This document shows positions 1 through 8,712 of a DNA stretch of 41,008 nucleotides, one piece after another (position 1 is the stretch's first letter; each line of letters opens with the position of its first letter). Source of the stretch: a virus. A program made the translations under genes and the position numbers. The notes under the pieces are model-generated. The model was not told where the DNA came from, ran no database searches, and worked only from the letters and a program-made list of their open reading frames with translations. The stretch is from IMG/VR virus record IMGVR_UViG_3300046327_000125, positions 1-41,008 of that record; one strand, given 5' to 3'.

Positions 1-69
1 TCAAATGGCGTCGTTCCCGGGAGTTATAGATATACGCATATCCAAGACTGGGCCATCAAACTTTACTAA
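1..69 (+). CDS. 3' end of an upstream gene (partial)
   Basis: Frame 1 is open from the first base and stops at TAA 67-69, giving a 22-residue tail that ends DWAIKLY. The next ATG lies two bases after the stop, the tight spacing seen between other rightward genes here, so this is probably the C-terminus of a gene beginning outside the window. The fragment is too short to assign. An appendage or tail-fibre protein would fit the neighbours but this is only inference. Confidence 0.45.
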   Translation, partial: SNGVVPGSYRYTHIQDWAIKLY

Positions 70-71
70 CC

Positions 72-224
72 ATGAAACACCTCCTCCTAGCACTCCTCCT
101 CACCCTGCCCGCAATGGCAGATCGGCAACTCACCGTGACTTGGGATAAATACCCAGAGCGGAACGAGATCGTCGTCGCATGCCTCGACTATCAGGTCGAT
201 CAAATCATCGAAAAAGAAAAGTAA
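72..224 (+). CDS. Small exported peptide, 50 aa
   Basis: ATG at 72 follows the preceding stop by two bases, and TAA at 222 is three bases before the next ATG, so the gene fits the rightward unit exactly. The first 16 residues look like a signal peptide: M-K-H, a Leu-rich core, then a P-A-M-A cleavage-type end. The mature part would be about 34 residues, rich in charged residues at the end (IIEKEK). Export of so small a phage protein next to appendage and lysis genes could mean an envelope or spanin-like role, but no family is recognised. A lipobox cysteine is not present; the only Cys is in the mature part. Confidence 0.6.
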   Translation: MKHLLLALLLTLPAMADRQLTVTWDKYPERNEIVVACLDYQVDQIIEKEK

Positions 225-227
225 CCT

Positions 228-1292
228 ATGTTCTCCGCTCAGTCAGTCATGTTTGCGAGTTCTCGGGGTGGTGGTGGCTCTACGCCTGCGCCGCCTGTCA
301 CGGGGGTAACTGTCACACTTTCGTGGGAAAACACGTCCACGACAGCTCTCACCAATCTCATTGAGAAATCACTCAACGGCTCGACATGGTCCACCGTTGC
401 ATCGATCACAGCGGGAGCGGCGGGCACCACTGGCACGCTAGAAATCGCAGGGTTGGATTACAATTCCGCGTATTATTTCCGAGTCTCTGCCGTCAATGCG
501 GCTGGCAGCGCAACCATCGCATCCGGGGTGTATCGGACGAAACCCGAACTTGCCGTAACAGGTGTTACTGCTACGGCGACCAGTCACAGCACCGTTGAAA
601 TCGACGCCACCGAGCCGCTCGATCCGCCAATCAGTGGTGGATACCTCGTCGAATACTATGCGCCGGGTGATCCGGCATGGGTATTATCGGCAACGTCACC
701 GACTCTCCCTGTCACACTATCAGGCGTCACCGCTGAAACGCTCATCACCGCTCGCTTCTACGCCTACAATAACAACGGCGACGGCACGAAATCACTCAGC
801 CCAGTGAGTGCTACGGTGACGGCGACGACCGATGAGCTTACGGGTGACTCGCTACTGACGGCACAGAGTTCAGGATCTCTGCGAAACAATTACACTGGAT
901 GGGTTGGATATGCTTTTGGTATAGGCAGCACTAAAACTGTAACCCACGTGGGCTGGCCTTGGAAGACCGGCGACACTGACAGTCATGAGGTTGGTATTTA
1001 CACAAGCGATAGCGTGCTGGTAGCAAGTGCCACGGTGCCAGGCACAGGTGGCGTCAATGGCACATTTAACAAAGTCGCATTGCCTGTGACTTTGAGTGCT
1101 GGAAATTACAAAATCGGAGGTCTAGTCATTGAGGACGGTGACACTTGGCACGATTCAGCCACGCTCTCAACATCGGGAGCCGCGACAATTTACAGCGCGA
1201 GTTACAGCTCAGGGATAGGCCCGCCGAGTTTTTATCAAACTGGGACAACCAATCAAGGGCAAGGAGTACCAACAATTTATTTTGCACCATAA
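228..1292 (+). CDS. Appendage protein with two FN3-like modules, 354 aa
   Basis: After a short Gly-rich start, residues about 25-107 and 108-200 look like tandem fibronectin type III modules: Pro-Pro boundary, a W/V-rich first strand, then the AYYFRVSAVNAAG type tyrosine-corner segment in the first copy and a diverged equivalent in the second. The C-terminal 150 residues form a Gly/Ser/Thr-rich beta domain with no assignment. FN3 modules on phage virion proteins are generally surface-exposed and thought to bind carbohydrate or stabilise appendages. Position just before another modular protein and the lysis cassette suggests a fibre or decoration protein. The stop TAA shares bases with the next ATG (TAATG). 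Confidence 0.7.
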   Translation: MFSAQSVMFASSRGGGGSTPAPPVTGVTVTLSWENTSTTALTNLIEKSLNGSTWSTVASITAGAAGTTGTLEIAGLDYNSAYYFRVSAVNAAGSATIASGVYRTKPELAVTGVTATATSHSTVEIDATEPLDPPISGGYLVEYYAPGDPAWVLSATSPTLPVTLSGVTAETLITARFYAYNNNGDGTKSLSPVSATVTATTDELTGDSLLTAQSSGSLRNNYTGWVGYAFGIGSTKTVTHVGWPWKTGDTDSHEVGIYTSDSVLVASATVPGTGGVNGTFNKVALPVTLSAGNYKIGGLVIEDGDTWHDSATLSTSGAATIYSASYSSGIGPPSFYQTGTTNQGQGVPTIYFAP

Positions 1293-2893
1293 TGGCAACG
1301 ACATTATCACAATACGGCATCACTTGGACGTGGGTCGAAGACCGCGAAACAGGAACGTTTGCGAACGGGGACTATTGGGTGGTCGGCCCGATCACTCTGA
1401 CTGGCATCACGCCAGAGACAGCGATTATTGGAGGCCGACGCGCTAACGGATCAATGGTCAATCCAGCACCAGCTAACTATGCGCCTCAAGGATTCGACGC
1501 CAGCCTTCTCGGCTACAGCGACTCGCTCAACATTGCGCTTGTGGGTGGAAACCCACTTTCCGTCTCGAACACCCGAAGCGTGCCTGCGAGTTCATCAATT
1601 TGCACCGTGAAATCAAAGGCAGTAGCCGGATTCCAAGTATTAGACGATTTTGGGGTTCTTACCGTTCTGGCAAGTGCTCCCGCTTCGGGATCATTCCGAC
1701 CTCCTTACACTGGCACCGACAAAACGATCAGTTGGAACAAGTCGCAACTCAATTACGGGATTCTCAGAAACTTAGCTCCCGTTACTGGTCAGTCAGCTCC
1801 CACATCCTCTAGTTTTTCTAAATCGTGGTTGGAAATTGAGATGGATACCGACAAAAACCGCCAATGGTCCCCAACCAACCATCAGCCGGGGTATGATCGT
1901 GATAACAGTCAACGTTTTGGAGGAGCACTCCTTGAACTCCATACGAACTATTCTAATGCAGAGAAGGAGTTAGCTTATGTGCGACTTGTCCAATACGGGA
2001 TTGATGTTTATGGGCAAGTGAAGAATGGGACATGGACCGTCGTAGGAACCGTTTACTCCGGATTGAATGGAAGCGCTCAAACGAAACCAGCTCTAGTTCT
2101 AGCGGCTCTCGCTCTTGATGATGCCGACATGAAGACTTACGTTGATGGTCCGAATTTCGTGGATAATCCCTATAAGTGGTCGCCATTAGGAATACCCAGA
2201 TTCTTAGCGGACTCGATCTTTTGGTATGTGGGCGATGTGAATAATTCAGATGACGTAGGCCGCCCATTGGAATTGGGAAGTCAACAATACGTCGCTGGGG
2301 ATGTGGGGAAGGCAGAATGGGGACCGTTACATTGGGGCGCCAGGTTTAAAGACAGCGCGGCTTGGTCGAAATCTTACCGAGATGTAAGATATGAGGGACA
2401 CGTCGGATTAGCACTCTGTATGCGCCTGACAGTTGGTGCTGTTGAACTCTGGAACAATCAGGTGTTTTTCGATTACCATGACAGAGCCTTTGCAATATAT
2501 ACAGGAGGAAGCGTCCCAGATCCGACGCCGCCATACGTCAAATTATTTTGGGACGCATACCGCAACCTAGGGCTTAATACTCCTCTCCAATCGATTCAAA
2601 ACGCGGGATCACCCCGCTCGACCTATCTACTCGACTCTGTCCGCACTGTCACGCTTACAGGCGGCAGCAACGCCGAATCGATCTATTACACACTCAACGG
2701 TGATGTTCCAACTAACACAGCTAGCGCGACGTGCTTTTTATACACTGCGCCATTTACGGTGTCGTCTGCCGTTGCTGCCATAAAATGGAAAAGTTTTGCA
2801 TCTGGAGAAACTCCAAGTCCAATTGGTAATATCGCCATCAGTTTCGTCACAGCCACTCACCCCTGCGCCCCCGTTAACCTAACCTTATCATGA
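1292..2893 (+). CDS. Putative receptor-binding/appendage protein with chitobiase C-terminal-like module, 533 aa
   Basis: The frame is open further upstream, but ATG 1292 overlaps the previous stop as TAATG and is the likely start. Residues about 450-525 resemble the CHB_HEX_C-type beta-sandwich found at the end of chitobiases: the signature IYYTLNGDVPT, then YTAPF and an AIKWKSF strand. The remainder is Trp- and Tyr-rich beta-type sequence without a recognised catalytic motif. Such modules recur on secreted and virion proteins that contact glycans. With the FN3 protein upstream, this suggests a tail-spike, fibre or adhesin. Polysaccharide depolymerase activity is possible but nothing seen shows it. 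Confidence 0.65.
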   Translation: MATTLSQYGITWTWVEDRETGTFANGDYWVVGPITLTGITPETAIIGGRRANGSMVNPAPANYAPQGFDASLLGYSDSLNIALVGGNPLSVSNTRSVPASSSICTVKSKAVAGFQVLDDFGVLTVLASAPASGSFRPPYTGTDKTISWNKSQLNYGILRNLAPVTGQSAPTSSSFSKSWLEIEMDTDKNRQWSPTNHQPGYDRDNSQRFGGALLELHTNYSNAEKELAYVRLVQYGIDVYGQVKNGTWTVVGTVYSGLNGSAQTKPALVLAALALDDADMKTYVDGPNFVDNPYKWSPLGIPRFLADSIFWYVGDVNNSDDVGRPLELGSQQYVAGDVGKAEWGPLHWGARFKDSAAWSKSYRDVRYEGHVGLALCMRLTVGAVELWNNQVFFDYHDRAFAIYTGGSVPDPTPPYVKLFWDAYRNLGLNTPLQSIQNAGSPRSTYLLDSVRTVTLTGGSNAESIYYTLNGDVPTNTASATCFLYTAPFTVSSAVAAIKWKSFASGETPSPIGNIAISFVTATHPCAPVNLTLS

Positions 2894-2937
2894 GCACACT
2901 ATCCGAAATCATCCGCACGACCATTTCCACACCCTGA
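2890..2937 (+). CDS. Possible 15-aa micro-ORF
   Basis: ATG 2890 overlaps the stop of the preceding gene as ATGA, and the frame ends at TGA 2935-2937, three bases before the ATG of the holin-like gene. Tight coupling on both sides is the only support. It may be a translated leader that keeps ribosomes coupled across the junction rather than a functional peptide. Confidence 0.25.
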   Translation: MSTLSEIIRTTISTP

Positions 2938-2940
2938 ACC

Positions 2941-3246
2941 ATGAGCAAAGAAGAACTCCACGAGATCGCCGTCGCCTCGACACCCGAAAGCGTCAACATC
3001 CCTGCAACGTGGGGCGGATTGTTCGTTTGGGCTGTCGGGAAATGGGGTGTTGGAGTGGTCTTTGCGGGTATGCTTGTGCCAGTTTACACGGACCTCAAGG
3101 CATCTAACCAACAAGTCGCGGAAATCAGTAAGGCGAACATCATCATCCTCACTCAGCTCTCGGCACAGATCGAGGATGCCAGCAGTCGCACGACGCGAGT
3201 CGAGGAAGCGATTCGAGAACTCAACCGCCACGCTGACCGACCATGA
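2941..3246 (+). CDS. Holin-like membrane protein, 101 aa
   Basis: One clear hydrophobic segment at about residues 24-47 (G-G-L-F-V-W through L-V-P-V-Y) is followed by a hydrophilic, heptad-like C-terminal half containing SAQIEDASSRTTRVEEAI, which could form a coiled coil. Length, single membrane span and position directly upstream of DUF1353 and CHAP endolysin genes fit a class III-type holin or pinholin. The gene overlaps the next one by 4 bp (ATGA). A virion membrane protein is the alternative. The assignment rests on topology and context only. Confidence 0.55.
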   Translation: MSKEELHEIAVASTPESVNIPATWGGLFVWAVGKWGVGVVFAGMLVPVYTDLKASNQQVAEISKANIIILTQLSAQIEDASSRTTRVEEAIRELNRHADRP

Positions 3247-3623
3247 ACCACTTCCCCGACGAACTCAATTTCACCGATGCCGGGATGCGCGGCGACTCCC
3301 ACATTTTCCGGCTCACGGAGCGTTTCCGATACCTCTCATCGTTCGGAACCATCGCCGTGCACAAGGGATTTGATACAGACGGGGCATCCATCCCTCGCGT
3401 ATTCTGGAGTATCCTTTCGCCGTTCGGACCCTACTTCAAGGCGGCAGTCATCCACGATTGGCTCTACTCGCCGTATAACGACACGTTCGACCGCGAAGAC
3501 TCGGACGAGATCTTCAAAGAAGCGATGTATAACATCGGCGTCGATTGGTTCCAGCGTGAAATCATTTTCCGGGCCGTCCGCCTGTTCGGTAGCAGCTCTT
3601 TCCGAGGGACATCACTCACATGA
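3243..3623 (+). CDS. DUF1353 family protein, 126 aa
   Basis: The central block GFDTDGASIPRVFW, followed by a Pro/Gly turn, AAVIHDWLY, and a late IFKEAM/AVRLFG pattern, is the conserved core of the DUF1353 family. Those proteins are short (100-150 aa) and typically sit in phage lysis or late modules; their biochemical role is not established. Conserved Asp, His and Arg residues in the core suggest an enzymatic or metal-binding fold, but that is inference. It overlaps both neighbours by 4 bp (ATGA junctions), tying it to the lysis cassette. Confidence 0.8.
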   Translation: MNHFPDELNFTDAGMRGDSHIFRLTERFRYLSSFGTIAVHKGFDTDGASIPRVFWSILSPFGPYFKAAVIHDWLYSPYNDTFDREDSDEIFKEAMYNIGVDWFQREIIFRAVRLFGSSSFRGTSLT

Positions 3624-4144
3624 AAACACTCCTCCCAGAGCGTATCGCTCTCATTGCACTATCAATGGTAGGCCGTCACGAAGAGCCACGTGGTTCAAAC
3701 AAAGGCTTACTCATACAAGAATTCTTCAATGCAGACTATTACAAACCTAACGCTGCGGACAACGGCTACGCATGGTGCGCTTCTTTTGTTTGTCGTATCG
3801 TGCAACTATCAATGCACGCTCTCGACCTTCCCGAAACCATCTCCTACAAGCGTCCCCGCACACCCTCCGCATTCGGCCTCGCCGATTGGTCCCGAGACCA
3901 AGACAACACCACGCACACAAAAGACTTCCCCGGCAACGACATCAAACGAGGCGATATAGTCATTTTTAGTTTTTCCCACTGCGGCATCGCAATCACCAAC
4001 GCGGACGAAACCGGTTACTTCGAAACCGTCGAAGGTAACACCAATGTCGCCGGTTCCCGCGAAGGCACCGACGTAGTTTGGAAGAAAGGTCGTTCCGAAC
4101 GATCCGTCAACAAAGTCCGCAATCGCATTCGCTTTACAATCTAA
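3620..4144 (+). CDS. CHAP-domain endolysin (amidase/endopeptidase), 174 aa
   Basis: A single CHAP (papain-fold) domain fills the protein. The nucleophile block is YAWCASFVCRIV with Cys53, the catalytic His is likely His120 in SFSHCGIAI, and the polar partner is in ETVEGNTN (Glu138 or Asn140). This order and spacing are typical of CHAP peptidoglycan hydrolases, which cleave amide or cross-bridge bonds in cell-wall peptide stems. There is no obvious signal peptide and no separate cell-wall-binding domain, as in many Gram-negative phage endolysins that need a holin. It closes the lysis cassette directly before the terminase gene. Confidence 0.8.
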   Translation: MKTLLPERIALIALSMVGRHEEPRGSNKGLLIQEFFNADYYKPNAADNGYAWCASFVCRIVQLSMHALDLPETISYKRPRTPSAFGLADWSRDQDNTTHTKDFPGNDIKRGDIVIFSFSHCGIAITNADETGYFETVEGNTNVAGSREGTDVVWKKGRSERSVNKVRNRIRFTI

Positions 4145-4147
4145 GTC

Positions 4148-4169
4148 GCGTTTATAGCATAAACCTCAC
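4148..4169 (+). promoter_or_regulatory. Palindromic element before terminase (copy 1)
   Basis: GCGTTTATAGCATAAACCTC lies in the 25-bp gap between endolysin and terminase. The 15-mer GTTTAT-AGC-ATAAAC (4150-4164) is a perfect inverted repeat. The same motif, including the trailing CCTCAC, occurs before the DUF669-like gene on the other strand. It could be an operator, promoter part or mRNA 5' hairpin. Confidence 0.5.
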
Positions 4170-5702
4170 ATGGAAATTAAAGAACATCAACGTCTTGTTG
4201 CTTTGCGTCGCCTTGCGGTGTTGAAGAAGCAGAATGGTATTTTGTTTTATAAGCCTCATGCAAAACAAGATGAATTTCATGCGGCAGGAGCGAAGAAAAG
4301 ACGGTATGTTCGGACTGGTAACCGGTTCGGCAAGTCAACGATGGGCGGAGCTGAAGATGTTGCATGGGCACGAGGCGAGCGTGAATGGTATCCTAAAGGT
4401 GACCTGCGCCGCACCAGCGGTATTCCGCAACATTCCACGAAAGGACTCATACTCGTCGCCGACTGGGACAAGGCACACGAAATCTTCACCAACCCCGTAA
4501 AGGGTCAGGGTCAAGGGAAGTTGTTTAAGTTCCTTGCGCTTGATACGATTGTTCGGGCGAATAAGAACAACGCTGGGGTTATATCTGAAATCGTTGTGAA
4601 GTCAATTTGGGGTGGGGAAAGCACGATCATGCTTGATACGGTTAAGTCCTTCATGTCCAACGCAATGGGGCAGGAGAGTTCGGACTGGGATTGGATACAT
4701 GTCGATGAGCCTTGCCCAAAGGAAATGTGGGTGGCTAACTCACGGGGATTAATTGACCGGCATGGAAGTGCGTGGTTTACGTGCACACCGATTAATCAGC
4801 CGTGGATTAACGACATGTTCGTCCCGCGAGATTCGTTCCGGGTCACGACAGGCGAGAGCATTGAAAAAGATGTGGAGCACTTGATGATCGTTGGGACTTC
4901 TTATGATAACGTTTATAATACTCCCGCGGCACTGGCCATGTTTGAAGCAGATCTCACGGAGGCTGAAAAAGACTGCCGTATTAAGGGCATACCGTTGGCA
5001 CTTTCTGGGTTAGTTTATAAAGAATTTCACCCTTCGGACTCGTTATATCGCGGAACCCCGTATGGGTGGCAGGATGCCATGACACCTCCTGAAAACTATA
5101 CGATTCGGCTGGCGATTGACCCGCACCCACAGGTCCCGCATGCAGTGTTGTTTGCCGCTACGAGTCCGGAGGGGATTGTTTACTTCTTCGCGGAGATTTT
5201 CCGTAAGTTTACAAGCGCACAGGAGTTATGCGAGTCAATTAATACTATCGTCGGTTCAAGACACGTGCAGATTTTCTTATGTGATCCCGCGGCTTACGTA
5301 CCTTCAAACATTGATCAAAGTGTTATGGCTGACATTTTGATCGAAAACGGGGTGTTTGTCGAGAAAGCAAGTAAAGACCTAAGTCGCGGGATCATAACGA
5401 CTCAAGCTGCGTTGAACTCGACGATTAAAAGTCCTGCGGGTAAAGTGACCAAGAAGCTGTTGTTCGCTGAGCATTTAACGGAAACGCGATGGGAGTTTGA
5501 CCACTACACGTGGAATCCAAATCGGCCTAATCGTCCGATTGATAAAGATGATCACATGATGGAGAATTTATATCGGCTTGTGTTGGAAGGGTTGGATTAT
5601 GTCACCCCTGACAATTCTGATGAGATGAAGTATATGCCAAGCATGGTTTCTGACAGGGGACGTTTTTCAGTTCCAAGACAAGAGCAATTTACCTACAAAT
5701 AA
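4170..5702 (+). CDS. terL: Terminase large subunit, 510 aa
   Basis: The packaging motor couples ATP hydrolysis to DNA translocation into the procapsid and cuts the concatemer. Walker A is GNRFGKST (residues 50-57), and Walker B is WIHVDEP with Asp179/Glu180. A C-terminal RNase H-like nuclease region starts around RLAIDPHPQ, with later acidic residues (FLCDPAAY; DKDDHMMENL) as plausible metal ligands. Length matches TerL families of podoviruses. The stop TAA abuts the portal ATG with no gap. No small terminase gene is recognised beside it. Codon endings switch from C-rich in the endolysin gene to G/T-rich here. Confidence 0.9.
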   Translation: MEIKEHQRLVALRRLAVLKKQNGILFYKPHAKQDEFHAAGAKKRRYVRTGNRFGKSTMGGAEDVAWARGEREWYPKGDLRRTSGIPQHSTKGLILVADWDKAHEIFTNPVKGQGQGKLFKFLALDTIVRANKNNAGVISEIVVKSIWGGESTIMLDTVKSFMSNAMGQESSDWDWIHVDEPCPKEMWVANSRGLIDRHGSAWFTCTPINQPWINDMFVPRDSFRVTTGESIEKDVEHLMIVGTSYDNVYNTPAALAMFEADLTEAEKDCRIKGIPLALSGLVYKEFHPSDSLYRGTPYGWQDAMTPPENYTIRLAIDPHPQVPHAVLFAATSPEGIVYFFAEIFRKFTSAQELCESINTIVGSRHVQIFLCDPAAYVPSNIDQSVMADILIENGVFVEKASKDLSRGIITTQAALNSTIKSPAGKVTKKLLFAEHLTETRWEFDHYTWNPNRPNRPIDKDDHMMENLYRLVLEGLDYVTPDNSDEMKYMPSMVSDRGRFSVPRQEQFTYK

Positions 5703-7610
5703 ATGGACGAACGCATCAGAAAAGAACTCGATCGCGAGGAGCCGACAGCGTTTCATGGGCATATGTTAACGCATTGCATGAAACATGTTCAGGCTTCGCG
5801 GTCGTATATGTCCACGTTTTATGATCTGTGGGAAGAACGTCATAACATCTATCGTTCGTATCGGTGTGAAGACAAGGCCGATGAGAAGGCTGTTCAAGAA
5901 GGACGTCCGAAGAAGCAGGTCATTCCAATGACTTATGCGAAAATTCAGACTTTTAAGTCGTTCATGATGGCTGTGATCATGCAGAGGCCGAAGGTGTTTG
6001 AGCTTGATGCAACTGGTGTAGAAGATCAAGACTACAAGGATCTGGCTGAGAAGATCCTAGATGCTGACGTAAGAACAAATCCTTTCAACAAGATCCTCGG
6101 TCAGCACGCTGTGGATATTGCAAAGTTTGGACTCGGCATCCTCAAGCACTGCTGGGAAGAAGAGTTTGTTTACATTACTGTAGCGGAAGAAACCGAGCCG
6201 ATTACGGTTTTTGGTATTACGGTGAAATCCAAAAAGACCAAAATGGTGACCAAGAAGATCAAGAAGCGGGCTGGTAACAAGCTTCGCTGTGTCAGTCCTT
6301 TTGACTTCTATCCCGACACGAGATACCCACTTTCTGAACTGCATAAAGGTGAGTTTTGTGCTGATGCAAGTGACATGTCCAAGAATCAACTTCTGCAACT
6401 GGAAGCTGAGGGCGTATGTGCTGGCATCAAACATATCGAGAATTTTACACACGAGAACACACATGCAACTAAAAAGTTCATGCGTCGTTCGCGTATCAAC
6501 TTTGACGACCTCAGAAAGTCCTCCAATGTTATACGTAACGTTGAAGTTCAAATCAAGATCACGCCAAGTCAGTTCTTTTTAGCTGACGGGAAACCGCTTG
6601 GACCGGAGAACACGCCTACAATCTACATCGTCTGGATCGCTAACGACATGCGGGTTATTCGCTGCGAACCGATGGGTTATCTCCACAATGAAGTTACCTA
6701 TGAGGTCGGGCAGTTCGATGAGGACCAACACGACTTCATCAACCAATCACTTTCGGATGTTTTAGACCGGCTGCAAGAAACCATGGACTGGTTCATGAAC
6801 GCACGGGTTGAATCTGTCACGCGAACGATTGATAACCAGCTGGTGGTAGATCCTCTGGGTGTGGACATGTCCACTATCGTTAATCGTTCGCGTGTCATTT
6901 TGCTGAAGAAAGGCGCAAGCCGCACAGGGGTAGATCGCTATGTCAAACAACTCGCAGTTCAGGACGTTACGGCGCGGCATATGGATGATATTGGACAACT
7001 TACCACTATCATGCAGGCTGTTTCTGGTGTCAATGAGAATGCTATGGGGCAATATCACACTGGTCGACGTTCAGCCACCGAAGCGAGAGTGGTCGCGCAA
7101 GGCGCTGCAAGTCGCCTCAAGAATATCACAGAGTCGATCTGGTTCTCGTCCATACAGCCAACAGGTTTAAAGATGTTGTTGAATCTTCGCCAGGGACTGA
7201 CGGAAGAGGACGTCGTGAGAGTTGCCGGGAAAGAGTGGTTGCAAAAACCAGAAGCCATCGCGCAATTTCTTGCGAGTCCGGAAGAACTTGTCACACAGAG
7301 CGACTTCTTCATGTACGACGGCACGTTGCAGAGTGAGAAAGCTTACATGGCACAGACGCTCATGGAGCTGTTCAACCAAATTATCACGCTCGGTCCGTCC
7401 GGCATGATCAACCTCGAACTTTCCCCCAAACTTCTCCTCGAGAAGGTATACGAACTTCTTGGTGTTGGCTCCTTGCAAGCTTTCAACATCCAGAAAGACC
7501 CACAAACGCTGCAAAACATGGTCAATCTGATCGTGCAGCAAACACTACAACAATATGCCGAACAACAACAATCAGCCATCGCCGGAGGAGGACAACCTGA
7601 CTCCGTCTGA
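5703..7610 (+). CDS. Portal protein, 635 aa
   Basis: The dodecameric portal forms the DNA gate at one capsid vertex. The call rests on position directly after TerL and before scaffold and capsid, on length, and on sequence style. There is an N-terminal helical region with a YDLWEERHNIYRSY-like stretch, a central beta-rich stem/wing (FDFYPDTRYPL), a long segment TARHMDDIGQLTTIMQAVSG leading to NENAMGQYHTGRRSATEA, which resembles the conserved portal region of podovirus head-tail connectors, and a Gln-rich C-terminus. The last 56 bases overlap the next gene in another frame. No enzymatic motif is expected or seen. Confidence 0.85.
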   Translation: MDERIRKELDREEPTAFHGHMLTHCMKHVQASRSYMSTFYDLWEERHNIYRSYRCEDKADEKAVQEGRPKKQVIPMTYAKIQTFKSFMMAVIMQRPKVFELDATGVEDQDYKDLAEKILDADVRTNPFNKILGQHAVDIAKFGLGILKHCWEEEFVYITVAEETEPITVFGITVKSKKTKMVTKKIKKRAGNKLRCVSPFDFYPDTRYPLSELHKGEFCADASDMSKNQLLQLEAEGVCAGIKHIENFTHENTHATKKFMRRSRINFDDLRKSSNVIRNVEVQIKITPSQFFLADGKPLGPENTPTIYIVWIANDMRVIRCEPMGYLHNEVTYEVGQFDEDQHDFINQSLSDVLDRLQETMDWFMNARVESVTRTIDNQLVVDPLGVDMSTIVNRSRVILLKKGASRTGVDRYVKQLAVQDVTARHMDDIGQLTTIMQAVSGVNENAMGQYHTGRRSATEARVVAQGAASRLKNITESIWFSSIQPTGLKMLLNLRQGLTEEDVVRVAGKEWLQKPEAIAQFLASPEELVTQSDFFMYDGTLQSEKAYMAQTLMELFNQIITLGPSGMINLELSPKLLLEKVYELLGVGSLQAFNIQKDPQTLQNMVNLIVQQTLQQYAEQQQSAIAGGGQPDSV

Positions 7611-7860
7611 AATCCGCCTACTCGCTTCTGAACTCCACGAGTTCAAAAAGACGTTCCTTTACAAACACTTTAAAGGTTCGCAAAAACTACTCTTTGATGA
7701 AACGGTTCTTCAAGTCATTGATGAACCTATTAAAGGCCCCGAGACACTCTACATTCGCGAAGGGTGGATCGGGGAAGCTCGCGCAACGAGGGAACTATAT
7801 AAATGGTTCGACAACCTCGGAGACGTGCTTGAAAAAGAAATCCGCGAACTAGAACAATAA
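7555..7860 (+). CDS. Small virion-region protein, 101 aa, unknown
   Basis: ATG 7555 lies inside the 3' end of the portal gene, so the two frames overlap by 56 bases. The product begins Asn/Pro-rich, is strongly charged, and has a helical middle (ELHEFKKTFLYKHF). Its place between portal and scaffold is where podoviruses often encode a small head-assembly factor. No family recognised. The unusually long start overlap could be real or the true start could be later, but no in-frame Met follows within the portal-free part, which favours the overlap. Confidence 0.65.
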   Translation: MPNNNNQPSPEEDNLTPSEIRLLASELHEFKKTFLYKHFKGSQKLLFDETVLQVIDEPIKGPETLYIREGWIGEARATRELYKWFDNLGDVLEKEIRELEQ

Positions 7861-7873
7861 GCCAAACAACACT

Positions 7874-8662
7874 ATGCCATATCCATTCGACAACGAAGAC
7901 GACGACGATCAAATCATTGAAGACGGCCAACAAACCGATATCATTGATGACGATCAACAACAGCAACAGGACGACGTCACGCAACAGCAACAGCAGGCCA
8001 TACCGCAGTCCTTCAATCCAGCCGACATTGCGCAAATCGTCGCAGCTACAATGCAAGCTCACCGTGAGCCCGCCGCTCCACGACAAATGTCCGCCGAAGA
8101 AGCGGCGCAGCACTTCCAGGTTTTCAACCCTGACGAGAGTTTCGTTAATGGCCTAAACGCGTTGGCTGATCCCGATGCCACACCGGCTGATCGCCGCAAA
8201 ATCATTGATACGCTGCGGGATGGACTTGTCAATCAATCTTTCCGTGCGGCGGAATTGCTTATGGAACAGAAGATGGCCGAACTCGATCAACGATATGCGC
8301 CTGCATTGCAGATTGCGCAACGTGAGGAAGCAAAGCAACTTCAAAACGCTTTCGTGAAGAAGTATCCAGCATTGAAAGGACAAGATCAACTTGTCAATTC
8401 GATTACTGCGGGACTCGCACAACAAGGTTTCAGGCCAAAGTCAGCAGACGAGGCTTTTGATAAAGTGGCACAGTTTGCCGAACAGATCTTGCAAAAGGTC
8501 AATCCGGAATTCAAACTGGGGACACAAAAAAGCGGGGGTGGCGGTCGCTCACCTTCGATGGCTGGAACGAACATGGGTGGACATAGCGGTGGATTCCAAA
8601 CGGTCCGCGGGGATAATACTCCGCAGAAGCGTGGTGGACTTGCCTCATTCTACAAAAAGTAA
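7874..8662 (+). CDS. Putative capsid scaffolding protein, 262 aa
   Basis: The N-terminus is very acidic (DNEDDDDQIIEDG), followed by Gln tracts (QQQQQDDVTQQQQQ), a long charged helical middle, and a Gly-rich, basic C-terminus ending KKRGG-like and YKK. Acidic, helical proteins with a basic tail immediately before the major capsid gene are characteristic of phage scaffolding proteins, whose basic end binds the coat protein during procapsid assembly. Sequence identity to a known scaffold is not claimed; the call comes from composition, length and position. Confidence 0.75.
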   Translation: MPYPFDNEDDDDQIIEDGQQTDIIDDDQQQQQDDVTQQQQQAIPQSFNPADIAQIVAATMQAHREPAAPRQMSAEEAAQHFQVFNPDESFVNGLNALADPDATPADRRKIIDTLRDGLVNQSFRAAELLMEQKMAELDQRYAPALQIAQREEAKQLQNAFVKKYPALKGQDQLVNSITAGLAQQGFRPKSADEAFDKVAQFAEQILQKVNPEFKLGTQKSGGGGRSPSMAGTNMGGHSGGFQTVRGDNTPQKRGGLASFYKK

Positions 8663-8712
8663 GTCCGGACGAATTAACACGCGCGTAAGAAATCTAAAAA
8701 CAAAACAAAAAT

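Noticed and set aside
6057-6551. Leftward 164-aa ORF within the portal gene
   Set aside because: Antisense shadow: fully covered by the portal frame, with no junction to other leftward genes and an unprotein-like composition.
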